Shown here: positions 18,363 to 26,554 of the stretch, piece by piece
How the letters are laid out: every line of letters starts with the position of its first letter
Position numbering within the stretch: the first letter of the stretch is position 1
From: Runella sp. MFBS21
Lineage (GTDB): Bacteria; Bacteroidota; Bacteroidia; Cytophagales; Spirosomataceae
Direction: 5' to 3'
Assembly: GCF_029433105.1 (NCBI RefSeq)
Contig: NZ_JARNTW010000007.1
Location: 186,001-250,000, forward strand
DNA length: 64,000 bases
Position numbers and translations under genes: made by a program
Notes under the pieces: model-generated
What the model was told of the DNA's origin: nothing
Database searches by the model: none
Seen by the model: the letters and a program-made list of their open reading frames with translations, nothing else

Positions 18363-18935
18363 TTATCTAGAAAAAAATGAAAGGAGAACAAAAGAAGCCA
18401 AATGAGGAGCTAGATGTTTTCTAACAAATTTAAGAGCTCTCACCATGTGGTTTTTAACGGTACCTTGCGATAGGTTGAGGTGATGAGCGATGTCTTCGTG
18501 GCTCATGTTTTGCATTTTGCCTAAAATAAAGACCGTTTTTTGTTGGGGAGGGAGCTGCTCGACTGCTTCCAACAGCAACTCGTCGAGTTGTTGGGAGTCA
18601 AGGGTGATTTCTGTGAGGTTGGTGTCTAAGTCAAGCTGAGATAAGTAAGTTTGTTGTTGGTGCTGTTCGAAGGCTATTTTTTTCAATTCACGGAAAGTAT
18701 GATTTTTGGTCATCACTACCAGATAGCTCTCAAGGTTTTGTATATCAGTGAGCGAGCTACGATTGAGCCATATTTTCGTAAATACTTCTTGGACTACATC
18801 TTGCGCAAGATTTTCAGAATGAAGGTACTTATTTGCCGTTCTATAAACGCATGCAAAATAGCGTTCGTAGAGCAATCTGAACGATTGTTCGCACCCATTT
18901 GAAAGTTGTTTGATTAGATAGTCGTTGTCTATCAT
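18363..18935 (-). CDS. ECF-type RNA polymerase sigma factor
   Basis: The 190-residue protein has sigma-70 region 2 (FRLLYERYFACVYRTANKYLHSENLAQDVVQEVFTKIW) and region 4 with a helix-turn-helix (LPPQQKTVFILGKMQNMSHEDIAHHLNLSQGTVKNHMVRAL). It lacks region 3, as usual for ECF factors. It should direct transcription of the downstream SusC/SusD/GH95 genes when released by the FecR protein. The hydrophobic C-terminal end (LASFVLLSFFSR) is common in Bacteroidota members. Adjacent is a 300-bp divergent intergenic region shared with oxyR. Confidence 0.95.
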   Translation of the reverse strand: MIDNDYLIKQLSNGCEQSFRLLYERYFACVYRTANKYLHSENLAQDVVQEVFTKIWLNRSSLTDIQNLESYLVVMTKNHTFRELKKIAFEQHQQQTYLSQLDLDTNLTEITLDSQQLDELLLEAVEQLPPQQKTVFILGKMQNMSHEDIAHHLNLSQGTVKNHMVRALKFVRKHLAPHLASFVLLSFFSR

Positions 18936-19235
18936 TACTACAAATCCTATGAACGATTATTACTTAAACCTCAAAACTTCTTGTCGGGTAAAGGTACAAT
19001 AAGGTTTAAATTTAGCATAATTATTAGATAAATTAGTGATTATTTTGTTTTCGTTATGGGATATTTGTAAGATAAGCTTGTGTACAACAGTCAGCTAGAG
19101 GTTACGGATACTGGTAAGAGTGCGCGTCGTACAGGGTGAGAAGTGAGTATTTAGAGCCCCAAATGTAGAATATGTCTATCTTTGTTTTGAATAATCAACT
19201 TTATCAAGAGTTGACGAAATAAAGGAGAATTGAAT
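18936..19235. promoter_or_regulatory. Divergent promoter region between ECF sigma gene and oxyR
   Basis: This 300-bp stretch has no coding frame I would support. It must carry the promoters for the leftward sigma/FecR unit and for rightward oxyR. An AGGAG ribosome-binding-like sequence lies at 19223-19227, 8 bp before the oxyR ATG; this is unusual here, since most genes in the window lack one. Confidence 0.5.
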
Positions 19236-20174
19236 ATGACTTTTGTACAACTTGAGTACTTAGTAGCCTTAGATACTTATCGACATTTTGCCACGGCAGC
19301 CGAAAATTGTTTTGTAACGCAGCCCACGCTTAGTATGCAAATCCAAAAGTTAGAGGACGAATTGGGCGTAAAACTTTTTGACCGTAGCAAGCAGCCCGTA
19401 GTTCCTACCGAAATCGGAGAGGCCGTGATTCGTCAAGCACGAATTTTACTTCGCGAAGCCCTCAAAACCCGTGAGATTGTGGATGAGCATCGGGGAATTG
19501 TAGCAGGTGAAATACGAGTAGGGATTATCCCCACCTTAGCTCCTTACCTTCTGCCTCTTTTCTTGGCTAATTTTATCCAAAAATATCCGCACGTTAAGGT
19601 CAAAATCAAAGAACTAACGACCGAAAACTTATTGGCCAAATTGAACAAGGATTTGATTGACGTAGGTATTGTGGCTACTCCACTGCATGATGAACGGGTC
19701 TTTGAAGAACCCCTTTTTTATGAGGAGTTTGTAGCGTATGTCTCTGAAGATGAGGCTGCTTATCAAAAAGAGTTTTTGCTTTCAGAAGATATTGACTTGA
19801 GTCGTCTATGGCTTTTAGAAGAAGGACATTGTTTTCGAGGGCAAATCCTCAATATTTGTGAACTTAGAAAGCAAAATCCGGCGAATCGTAATTTTGAATA
19901 TGAATCGGGCAGCATCGAAACCCTCAAGCGCATGGTGGAGTCATATGGGGGAGTCACAATCCTGCCTGAACTATCGCTGACCGACTTGTCAGAAACCCAA
20001 CTTCAGCAAGTGAGACAGTTTCATAGCCCTAAACCGATAAGAGAAGTGAGCCTAGTCACGTTACGGCACCATTTGCGACGTGGGCCCATTGAGGCTATGA
20101 AGTCCGAAATATTGGCCGTGATTCCTGAAAAAATGAAGCAACCCCATCAGCGGAAATTGGTAGAGTTGGGATAA
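19236..20174 (+). CDS. oxyR: Hydrogen-peroxide-sensing LysR-type regulator OxyR
   Basis: The protein is 312 residues with an N-terminal winged helix-turn-helix (LEYLVALDTYRHFATAAENCFVTQPTLSMQIQKLEDELGVKLFDR) and a LysR substrate-binding domain. The decisive sign is EEGHCFRGQILNICEL: with the ATG at 19236 the two cysteines fall at positions 199 and 208, the same numbers and spacing as the redox-active pair of E. coli OxyR. Oxidation to a disulfide would turn on peroxide defence genes. The TTG two codons earlier gives a worse numbering and lies next to the AGGAG sequence, so I reject it. No catalase, dps or ahpC gene is adjacent, so it probably regulates distant targets. Confidence 0.92.
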   Translation: MTFVQLEYLVALDTYRHFATAAENCFVTQPTLSMQIQKLEDELGVKLFDRSKQPVVPTEIGEAVIRQARILLREALKTREIVDEHRGIVAGEIRVGIIPTLAPYLLPLFLANFIQKYPHVKVKIKELTTENLLAKLNKDLIDVGIVATPLHDERVFEEPLFYEEFVAYVSEDEAAYQKEFLLSEDIDLSRLWLLEEGHCFRGQILNICELRKQNPANRNFEYESGSIETLKRMVESYGGVTILPELSLTDLSETQLQQVRQFHSPKPIREVSLVTLRHHLRRGPIEAMKSEILAVIPEKMKQPHQRKLVELG

Positions 20175-20347
20175 CTGAGAGCTAATTTCGTCTAAAAATT
20201 TAAGCGAAACGTCGCTTCGTAGGTAAGAGGTATTTAAACTTTTACTAACTTTCAATTAATAGAATAAAGATTTTAAAAAATATATACTTGCTAGAAAATG
20301 TCTCTAGGCAGGTATTTTATCTCCTTCCTTATCTTAATTGAATAAGT

Positions 20348-21442
20348 ATGTTATCCCAGAGCCTAGTTAATCAAACTCTTTCGTTACCGACCTCCACCCG
20401 AAAAATCCGATGGCGACAAGTACTAGTGGTCGTTACTCATATTTTCTTTTGGGCCTGTTTTATTTTTTTGCCATTCATTCTGATACAGTCGCAGCAGCCT
20501 TCCGTGGATAGCCAACCTAGGCTTACGGCTGAGCAGCGTGACCGGATATGGCAATTGACCTTTTATTTTGGACAGTTTTTTTCGGTATTGTTGTTTTACT
20601 GTAATTCCGAAATTTTACTTCCCAAAGTTTTTAAAAAGCACGGGTTAGGAATTTATCTTTTGATCATCTTAGTGACGCTGATTTTGGTACTTACCATTAC
20701 TTATTTTTTTAGGTATTGGTTGATGGGCTTTGCTCCTCGTACATGGTTTACGTATTCTACTTTTTATTCATTAATTTCGGTGATTGGGATCAGTACATGT
20801 TTTCAGCTTTTAAGCGATTATCAACGAGAGCATAGACTTCAAAATGAGCGTGAAAAAGCACGTCTTCAGTCTGAACTTTCGTTTTTGCGTTCGCAAATTA
20901 GCCCGCATTTTATGTTCAATCTCATGAATAGTTTGGCGGCTTTGGCACGAAAAAAATCGGATTTGCTAGAGCCTATGATTGTGAAGATGTCGGATTTGCT
21001 TCGATATATGCTCTATGATTCTGATGATGCCAAAATCCCTCTCGACAAAGAAATCAACTACCTCAAAAGCTACGTAGAGCTACAGCAGATGCGTTTTGGC
21101 AATAAGGTGAAAGTCGATATGGATTTTGATGCGCTACTGCAAGGCATGGCTTTAGAGCCCATGCTGCTGATACCATTTGTAGAAAATGCCTTCAAACACG
21201 GAACTGGCCTTATCAAAGAGCCTGCTATCCAAATTGCTCTTTCTACTGAGTCAAAAAAATTACGGTTTAGAGTGCAAAACCGCTATAATAGCGAATTTAG
21301 CGGTAGTAAAGACAATAGCTCAGGGATTGGGCTGGCCAATGTCAAGAGGCGTTTGGAATTACTTTATCCTGATACACATACCCTAAAAATATCAAAGGAT
21401 AAAAGTATATTTATAACTGATTTAGAAATTATTTTGAAGTAA
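20348..21442 (+). CDS. LytS-type sensor histidine kinase
   Basis: The 364-residue protein has four predicted membrane helices in its first ~165 residues (VVVTHIFFWACFIFLPFIL, LTFYFGQFFSVLLFYC, IYLLIILVTLILVLTITYFF, FYSLISVIGISTCF), a coiled linker, the His_kinase domain (LSFLRSQISPHFMFNLMNSLAALA, phospho-acceptor His in SPHFMFN), and an ATPase domain with N-box MLLIPFVENAFKHG and G-box SSGIGLANVKRRLELL. It precedes its LytTR response regulator by 4 bp, so the two form an operon and a signalling pair. No extracytoplasmic sensor domain is visible; the signal probably acts within the membrane helices. Confidence 0.93.
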   Translation: MLSQSLVNQTLSLPTSTRKIRWRQVLVVVTHIFFWACFIFLPFILIQSQQPSVDSQPRLTAEQRDRIWQLTFYFGQFFSVLLFYCNSEILLPKVFKKHGLGIYLLIILVTLILVLTITYFFRYWLMGFAPRTWFTYSTFYSLISVIGISTCFQLLSDYQREHRLQNEREKARLQSELSFLRSQISPHFMFNLMNSLAALARKKSDLLEPMIVKMSDLLRYMLYDSDDAKIPLDKEINYLKSYVELQQMRFGNKVKVDMDFDALLQGMALEPMLLIPFVENAFKHGTGLIKEPAIQIALSTESKKLRFRVQNRYNSEFSGSKDNSSGIGLANVKRRLELLYPDTHTLKISKDKSIFITDLEIILK

Positions 21443-21446
21443 ACCT

Positions 21447-22169
21447 ATGCAAAAACTACGTTGTATTGCCGTTGATGATGAACCCTTAGCGCTCGAACTG
21501 TTGGAAGATAATATTCGACAAGTTCCTTTTTTGGAATTAGTGGGTAGTTGTCACGATGCTTTTGAAGTCATGGATTTGCTTCATGAACAAGAACAGACTG
21601 TTGACTTACTCTTTCTTGACATCCAAATGCCAGGCATTACTGGAATTCAATTTTTGAAATCTCTACAAGGCCAATCTTCCGCTCCTATGGTGATTCTCAT
21701 CACGGCTTATGAAGAGTATGCCATTGAGGGATTTGATTTGGATGTGGTCGATTATATGCTCAAACCAGTAGCTTTTGAACGCTTTTTGAAGGCTGCCAAT
21801 CGTGCTTATGAGTTGTTTAGATTGCGTCAACAAACCCCGGTAGAAGTTACGGCTACTCATTTTTTTGTGAATGCCAATTATGCCCTCGTCAAGATTAGAT
21901 ATGATGAAATTATGTATATCGAAGGTCTTAAAGATTATGTGAAGATATACGTGACGTCGGCGAGGCATCCGGTGATTACCCGCATGACTCTGAAAGGAAT
22001 AGAACAAAAATTGCCTTCTCAAGATTTTATGCGGATTCATAAATCATATATTGTATCTCTGGACAAAATCCAATCGGTTCGTAATCTTAAAATTCATATC
22101 GGAGAGGCCATTATTCCAGTAGGAGAGCAATACGTAGAAGATTTTATGAAGGCCATAGGCGAAAACTAA
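21447..22169 (+). CDS. LytTR-family response regulator
   Basis: The 240-residue protein has a receiver domain (AVDDEPLALELLEDNI; phospho-Asp in LLFLDIQMPGITG; Lys in DYMLKPVAFERF) followed by a LytTR DNA-binding domain (FFVNANYALVKIRYDEIMYIEGLKDYVKIY and MTLKGIEQKLPSQDFMRIHKSYIVSLDKI). It is the partner of the kinase 4 bp upstream. LytTR regulators bind direct repeats; none was spotted near this operon. Targets are unknown; the GH92 gene 245 bp downstream on the same strand is one candidate by position only. Confidence 0.95.
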   Translation: MQKLRCIAVDDEPLALELLEDNIRQVPFLELVGSCHDAFEVMDLLHEQEQTVDLLFLDIQMPGITGIQFLKSLQGQSSAPMVILITAYEEYAIEGFDLDVVDYMLKPVAFERFLKAANRAYELFRLRQQTPVEVTATHFFVNANYALVKIRYDEIMYIEGLKDYVKIYVTSARHPVITRMTLKGIEQKLPSQDFMRIHKSYIVSLDKIQSVRNLKIHIGEAIIPVGEQYVEDFMKAIGEN

Positions 22170-22432
22170 ATTTGACTTCTCCGAAGTTATTATTTTACTA
22201 ACAGCATTGTTGCTTTCTGCTTTAGAGAGGCTCAAGGTTTGTGGCAGTACCCTGTAAAAAACAAACGACAAACCTAAGCTTGATAGAGGAGAGAATCAAA
22301 AAACATTACTTACATACAAATTAGAAGGTTTTTAGAGGAATCATCTACATTTGAGACAATTCATGTTTCAAATTGATTTCCTTTGCAGTAAAGAAACCGA
22401 ATCTTGTTGTTTTTATGGTTAAAGCCATTTTC

Positions 22433-24721
22433 ATGAACCGTTTTTGTTACTTTTTGTTTGTTACCCTTCCTTGTTTTGCCCAAAAAACGCCTATTCAATA
22501 TGTCAATCCTCTGATAGGCTCGGCACCAGCAGCTACCGAAAGTGCTCGCCGACATAGTGAAGCGGCAAGTGAGCTAAGAGGCCAAATTTCGCCAGCTATC
22601 GGGTGGCCTCATGGCATGACTACTTGGACACCACAGACCCGAGCTACCGAAACAAAGTGCATTGCTCCCTATTATTATAATGACGCCAAAATCAATGGAT
22701 TTAGAGGAACCCATTGGCTCAATGGCAGTTGTGTACAAGACTATGGTAGTCTGACAATCATGCCTTTTTCTGGCAATCTTCAAGTCACTCCAGCTGAAAG
22801 GGCTTCGACTTATTCGCATAGTCAAGAAGTAGTTAATCCTGCCTATTATAGTGTCGAATTACAAGATTTAGACATCAAAGCAGAATTGACAGGGGCACAG
22901 CGGACGGGTTTTCTTCAATTTACTTTTCGTAAAAATGAACCGGCTTATATTCTCATTGAACCTAACAGCGATGAAGGAGAAGGAACTGTAGAAATCAATC
23001 CAGAGCGCCAAGAAATCATCGTTACTAATCCCGTACACCGTATTTATCAAGGCAATGGCCAATCGGCTGGTTTTAGTGGGTATTATGTGATTACCTTCGA
23101 AAAACCTTTCAAATCATATGGTGTCTGGAAATCTAACGATGTAAAAAAAGGGCAAACGGTAGCCAAAGGGACTAAAAAAGGTGAAAATGTAGGTGGTTTT
23201 GTGGAAATAGATCTCAATTCCAATCGGGTAGTAAAGGTGAAAGTAGGCTCTTCTTTTGCCCATATTGAAGGAGCAAGGAAAAATCTAATGGCTGAAATAA
23301 AAGATTGGGATTTTGGCTCGACCCAACAACGAGCCGAAAAAGCTTGGAATCAGGAGTTAGACAAAATTTCAGTGCAAGGAAATGAGGCCGACAAAGTAAA
23401 ATTTTATACTGCCCTCTATCATACCAAACAAACTCCCCGCCTCTTTTCGGATGTGGATGGGAGTTATCCTGGCTTTGCAGAAAATGACCAAATTCAGAAG
23501 ACCAACGGCTTTGATTACTATTGTGATTTTAGTCTTTGGGATACTTTCCGTGCAGCCATGCCTTTACATGTACTACTGCAGCCAGAGCGCTCGGCTAGTT
23601 TTATGCAATCGCTCGTAGTCAAAGCAGAGCAGGGTGGTTGGATGCCTATCTTCCCATGTTGGAATCACTATACAGCTGCTATGATTGGCGATCATGTGGG
23701 TGCCGTAATGGCCGATGCATATGTGAAAGGAGTCAGAAAATTTGACGTAGAAAAAGCTTATTTGTATCTTCGTAAAAATGCTTTTGTGCCTAATCCCGAC
23801 CCAAAAAGCTATGAAGCAGGAAAAGGCCGCCGCGCTTTGGATAGTTACTTGAAATACAACTATGTACCTCTTGAAGACTCGGTGTGGCAGGCGTTTCATA
23901 AACGCGAACAAACCTCCCGCACCCTAGAATATGCCTATGATGATTTTTGTGTGGGACAGTTGGCCAAAGCACTGGGCAAAAAACAAGATTATACTTTGTT
24001 GAGCAAAAGAGCGTTGAATTATCAGAATGTAATAAATCCTTCTACAGGCTGGGCACGCGGTAGGTATGCCGACGGGCGTTGGAGTCAAAACTCAGATCCC
24101 TTTGCGCTTCGTACTTCTTACATTACGGAGGGGTCGCCTGCGCAATACACTTGGTTTGTGCCACATGATGTAGCAGGGCTTATGAAGCAAATGGGTGGAA
24201 AAGAGCGTTTTGTGGCAAAACTAGATACGATGTTTGAGCAAGGGAAATATTGGCATGGCAATGAGCCGGGCAATCATACCGTGTATTTGTATGCTTTTGC
24301 GGGCATGCCTTGGAAAACCCAACGGTGGGTAAGACAGCTCATCAACGATGAGTATACTACTGGTGCAGGAGGCTTGAGTGGCAACGAAGACGGTGGGCAA
24401 ATGTCGGCATGGTTGGTATTTAGTATGATGGGATTTTATCCAGTATGCCCTGGAAAACCTTACTATATCATAGGCAGCCCTAGTTTTGATGAAGTTTCGG
24501 TTAAAACTCGCTCAGGCAAAACCTTTAAAATAAAGGCGTTAGACAACACTCCCGAAAATTGTTATATTGGATCTGCGATTTTGAATGGAAAAACGTACGA
24601 TAAAGCTTATATTTCACATCAGCAAATAGAACAAGGAGGCGAGTTGATCCTAAAAATGCAATCATCTCCCAATGCCGCATGGGGGAGTAACGCTGCTGAA
24701 TTGTCTTCTGATTTTAAATAA
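22433..24721 (+). CDS. Glycoside hydrolase family 92 (exo-alpha-mannosidase type)
   Basis: GH92 enzymes are calcium-dependent inverting alpha-mannosidases common in Bacteroidota. After a signal peptide (MNRFCYFLFVTLPCFAQ) the protein has the N-terminal beta-sandwich (YVNPLIGS...GWPHGMTTWTPQT) and the helical catalytic domain with DGSYPGF, DYYCDFSLWDTFRAAMPL, EGSPAQYTWFVPHDVAGL, GNEPGNHTVYLYAFAGMPW and GGLSGNEDGGQMSAWLVFSMMGFYPVCPG, all hallmarks of the family. I chose the ATG at 22433 because it starts a compact signal peptide; ATG 22415 is also possible, while the TTG at 22373 is unlikely. The linkage cannot be assigned. No SusCD pair is adjacent. Confidence 0.92.
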   Translation: MNRFCYFLFVTLPCFAQKTPIQYVNPLIGSAPAATESARRHSEAASELRGQISPAIGWPHGMTTWTPQTRATETKCIAPYYYNDAKINGFRGTHWLNGSCVQDYGSLTIMPFSGNLQVTPAERASTYSHSQEVVNPAYYSVELQDLDIKAELTGAQRTGFLQFTFRKNEPAYILIEPNSDEGEGTVEINPERQEIIVTNPVHRIYQGNGQSAGFSGYYVITFEKPFKSYGVWKSNDVKKGQTVAKGTKKGENVGGFVEIDLNSNRVVKVKVGSSFAHIEGARKNLMAEIKDWDFGSTQQRAEKAWNQELDKISVQGNEADKVKFYTALYHTKQTPRLFSDVDGSYPGFAENDQIQKTNGFDYYCDFSLWDTFRAAMPLHVLLQPERSASFMQSLVVKAEQGGWMPIFPCWNHYTAAMIGDHVGAVMADAYVKGVRKFDVEKAYLYLRKNAFVPNPDPKSYEAGKGRRALDSYLKYNYVPLEDSVWQAFHKREQTSRTLEYAYDDFCVGQLAKALGKKQDYTLLSKRALNYQNVINPSTGWARGRYADGRWSQNSDPFALRTSYITEGSPAQYTWFVPHDVAGLMKQMGGKERFVAKLDTMFEQGKYWHGNEPGNHTVYLYAFAGMPWKTQRWVRQLINDEYTTGAGGLSGNEDGGQMSAWLVFSMMGFYPVCPGKPYYIIGSPSFDEVSVKTRSGKTFKIKALDNTPENCYIGSAILNGKTYDKAYISHQQIEQGGELILKMQSSPNAAWGSNAAELSSDFK

Positions 24722-24815
24722 AAGAAAGGTGGTTGCTGTGCCGAAACAATCACAATATTTCTTTATATCGAATAACATAATTTGTACTTAACAAACTTTC
24801 TTACATCTAACCTCT

Positions 24816-25868
24816 ATGAATAAGTTAATTAGTGGAATCCAGCAAGTGGGGATTGGAGTACCGAATGCCAATGAAGTGTGGAAATGGTATCGAAAAACGC
24901 TGGGATTGAATGTGCCAATTTTTAATGATGAAGCGGATGCCAAACTCATGACCAACTATACATCGGGAGAGGTACGCCGTCGTCATGCCATTATGGCCCT
25001 AAATATGGCAGGAGGTGGGGGAGTAGAAATTTGGCAGTACAAAAATCGCATTCCAGTCGAACCTTCTTTCGTGCCTGAATTGGGTGACCTTGGGATTTTT
25101 TCAATCAAAATTAAAAGTCTTGATGTGACAAAATTTCATGGGCAATTGATGCCTTCTGAGGCCAAATCGTCACTGGTGAATTCGCCCGAAAACCATCCTT
25201 ATTTTTGGCTAAACGACTGCCGCAGCAATCCCCTGCAAATCGTGCCCAACGAGTCGTGGTTTAAACCCAACGGTTTTTTGACGGGGGGTGTATGTGGAGC
25301 GGTAATTGGCGTGAGTGATATTGACAAAGCCATAAAGTTTTATGCCAATACCTTGCAGATTGACCAAATCGTTTATGATAAAACAGGAGCTTTTGAAGAT
25401 TTCAAATTTTTGAATGCTCATCAGCAACGTTTCCGTAGGGTGTTGTTGCGTAAAGATTTGGGTAAAGACGGAGCCTTTGGAAAGCTATTGGGAGGAATTG
25501 AAATTGAATTAATTCAGGCTCTTGACCGCAAACCCCGCAAAATTTTCGAAAACCGTGATTGGGGCGATGCCGGATTCATACATTTGTGTTTTGACGCTCT
25601 TGATATGGATGCTCTCAAAACTCGTTGTGAAAAAAATGGATTCCCTTTTACTGTCGATAGCGCCGATTCGTTTGATATGGGAGAGGCAGCAGGAAGGTTT
25701 TCGTATGTAGAAGATCCCGATGGCACGTTGATCGAGTTTGTAGAAACCCACCGTGTGCCTATCCTAAAAAAATTTGGTATTTATTTGAATCTCAAAAAGC
25801 GCAAAAAACAAACGCATTTGCCCGATTGGATGGTCGCTACGCTTGGGTGGAGTAAAGTGAAAGATTAA
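24816..25868 (+). CDS. Two-domain VOC (glyoxalase/dioxygenase superfamily) protein
   Basis: The 350-residue protein carries two vicinal-oxygen-chelate modules: one at about residues 5-120 (ISGIQQVGIGVPNANEVWKWYRKTLGLNVPIF ... GGGVEIWQY) and one at about 155-310 (TGGVCGAVIGVSDIDKAIKFYANTLQIDQIVYD ... GFIHLCFDALD ... YVEDPDGTLIEFVETH). The first VOC half pairs V-G-I and E-I-W strands and the second H-L-C and E-F-V strands; His in GFIHLC and Glu in LIEFVE are likely metal ligands. The C-terminal tail is basic. Substrate unknown; VOC proteins include lyases, dioxygenases and isomerases. It follows GH92 by 94 bp and may share its transcript. Confidence 0.8.
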   Translation: MNKLISGIQQVGIGVPNANEVWKWYRKTLGLNVPIFNDEADAKLMTNYTSGEVRRRHAIMALNMAGGGGVEIWQYKNRIPVEPSFVPELGDLGIFSIKIKSLDVTKFHGQLMPSEAKSSLVNSPENHPYFWLNDCRSNPLQIVPNESWFKPNGFLTGGVCGAVIGVSDIDKAIKFYANTLQIDQIVYDKTGAFEDFKFLNAHQQRFRRVLLRKDLGKDGAFGKLLGGIEIELIQALDRKPRKIFENRDWGDAGFIHLCFDALDMDALKTRCEKNGFPFTVDSADSFDMGEAAGRFSYVEDPDGTLIEFVETHRVPILKKFGIYLNLKKRKKQTHLPDWMVATLGWSKVKD

Positions 25869-25887
25869 TTATTGGTGAGATACATTT

Positions 25888-25930
25888 CACAAAAATAGGG
25901 ACGGTCGCTTTGACCGTCCCTATTTTTGTG
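25888..25930. terminator. Bidirectional terminator, 19-bp perfect arms
   Basis: Arms CACAAAAATAGGGACGGTC and the exact complement are separated by a 5-nt loop (GCTTT) between the convergent VOC and lipoprotein genes. Its A/T flanks give a U-tract in both directions. Confidence 0.92.
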
Positions 25931-25945
25931 AGGTGATTCAGGAAA

Positions 25946-26401
25946 CTAGAGAGCAGGTACTAGCTCAAGGTTTACTTCAAACTTTATTCCGTTGAATTCC
26001 ATCGTATTGCGGAGACTCATGGTAGAGCGTTCCAATTTATTGATAGGGTATTTACCTTTAAAATCTTTTCCTAAGTCTATATTAAGTGCTTTAGCATCGT
26101 CCAAGAAATCCCAAGAACCTCCGTTGACTACCGTGCGGGCGATAGGGTCAATAGCGCGAACGGTCTTATCTTCACTAAATAAGATATTTACCCCAAAAAA
26201 GCTTTTTCCTTCGGGTGGAAGTAAATTTGGGTTGATGACATTGCCATTCAAATCCGTAATTTTGTCTAATTTCCACGGATTGGTCGTTAAAACTCTTATC
26301 GTAGTTTCGGTATCTGTGGGCGTAACGTCGCTACTTTGGCGGTTGCACCCCCCCAAAGCAAACGCGAGCAATACCGCACAAATGGACATTAGTTTTTTCA
26401 T
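25946..26401 (-). CDS. Small lipoprotein of unknown function
   Basis: The 151-residue protein has a lipoprotein signal peptide (MKKLMSICAVLLAFALGGC, lipidated Cys19), a Thr/Asp-rich linker, and a beta-rich domain with NPWKLDKITDLNGNVINP, FSEDKTVRAIDP and GSWDFLDDAKALNIDLG. The W-K-L ... G-S-W-x-F pattern resembles lipocalin-like lipoproteins frequent in Cytophagales, but I cannot name a family with certainty. It is alone, convergent with the VOC gene and divergent from the T9SS cargo gene. The start is an ATG at 26401. Confidence 0.75.
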   Translation of the reverse strand: MKKLMSICAVLLAFALGGCNRQSSDVTPTDTETTIRVLTTNPWKLDKITDLNGNVINPNLLPPEGKSFFGVNILFSEDKTVRAIDPIARTVVNGGSWDFLDDAKALNIDLGKDFKGKYPINKLERSTMSLRNTMEFNGIKFEVNLELVPAL

Positions 26402-26554
26402 AGCTTTTATTTACAGGTTATATTTGGTACCAAATTTAGCACTTTTCTCTGATTATTGTTTAATTCAAAAGCGTAAATCTTTTCGTTGATTGTGGTTTAT
26501 GGTTCTGATAAATAAGGGCTTAGGTTGTTTAATGTTATCAATAAATTTTTAGAT

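Noticed and set aside
22373-22432. TTG start for the GH92 gene
   Set aside because: It would put about 20 residues before the signal peptide; ATG 22433 (or 22415) begins a normal signal peptide.
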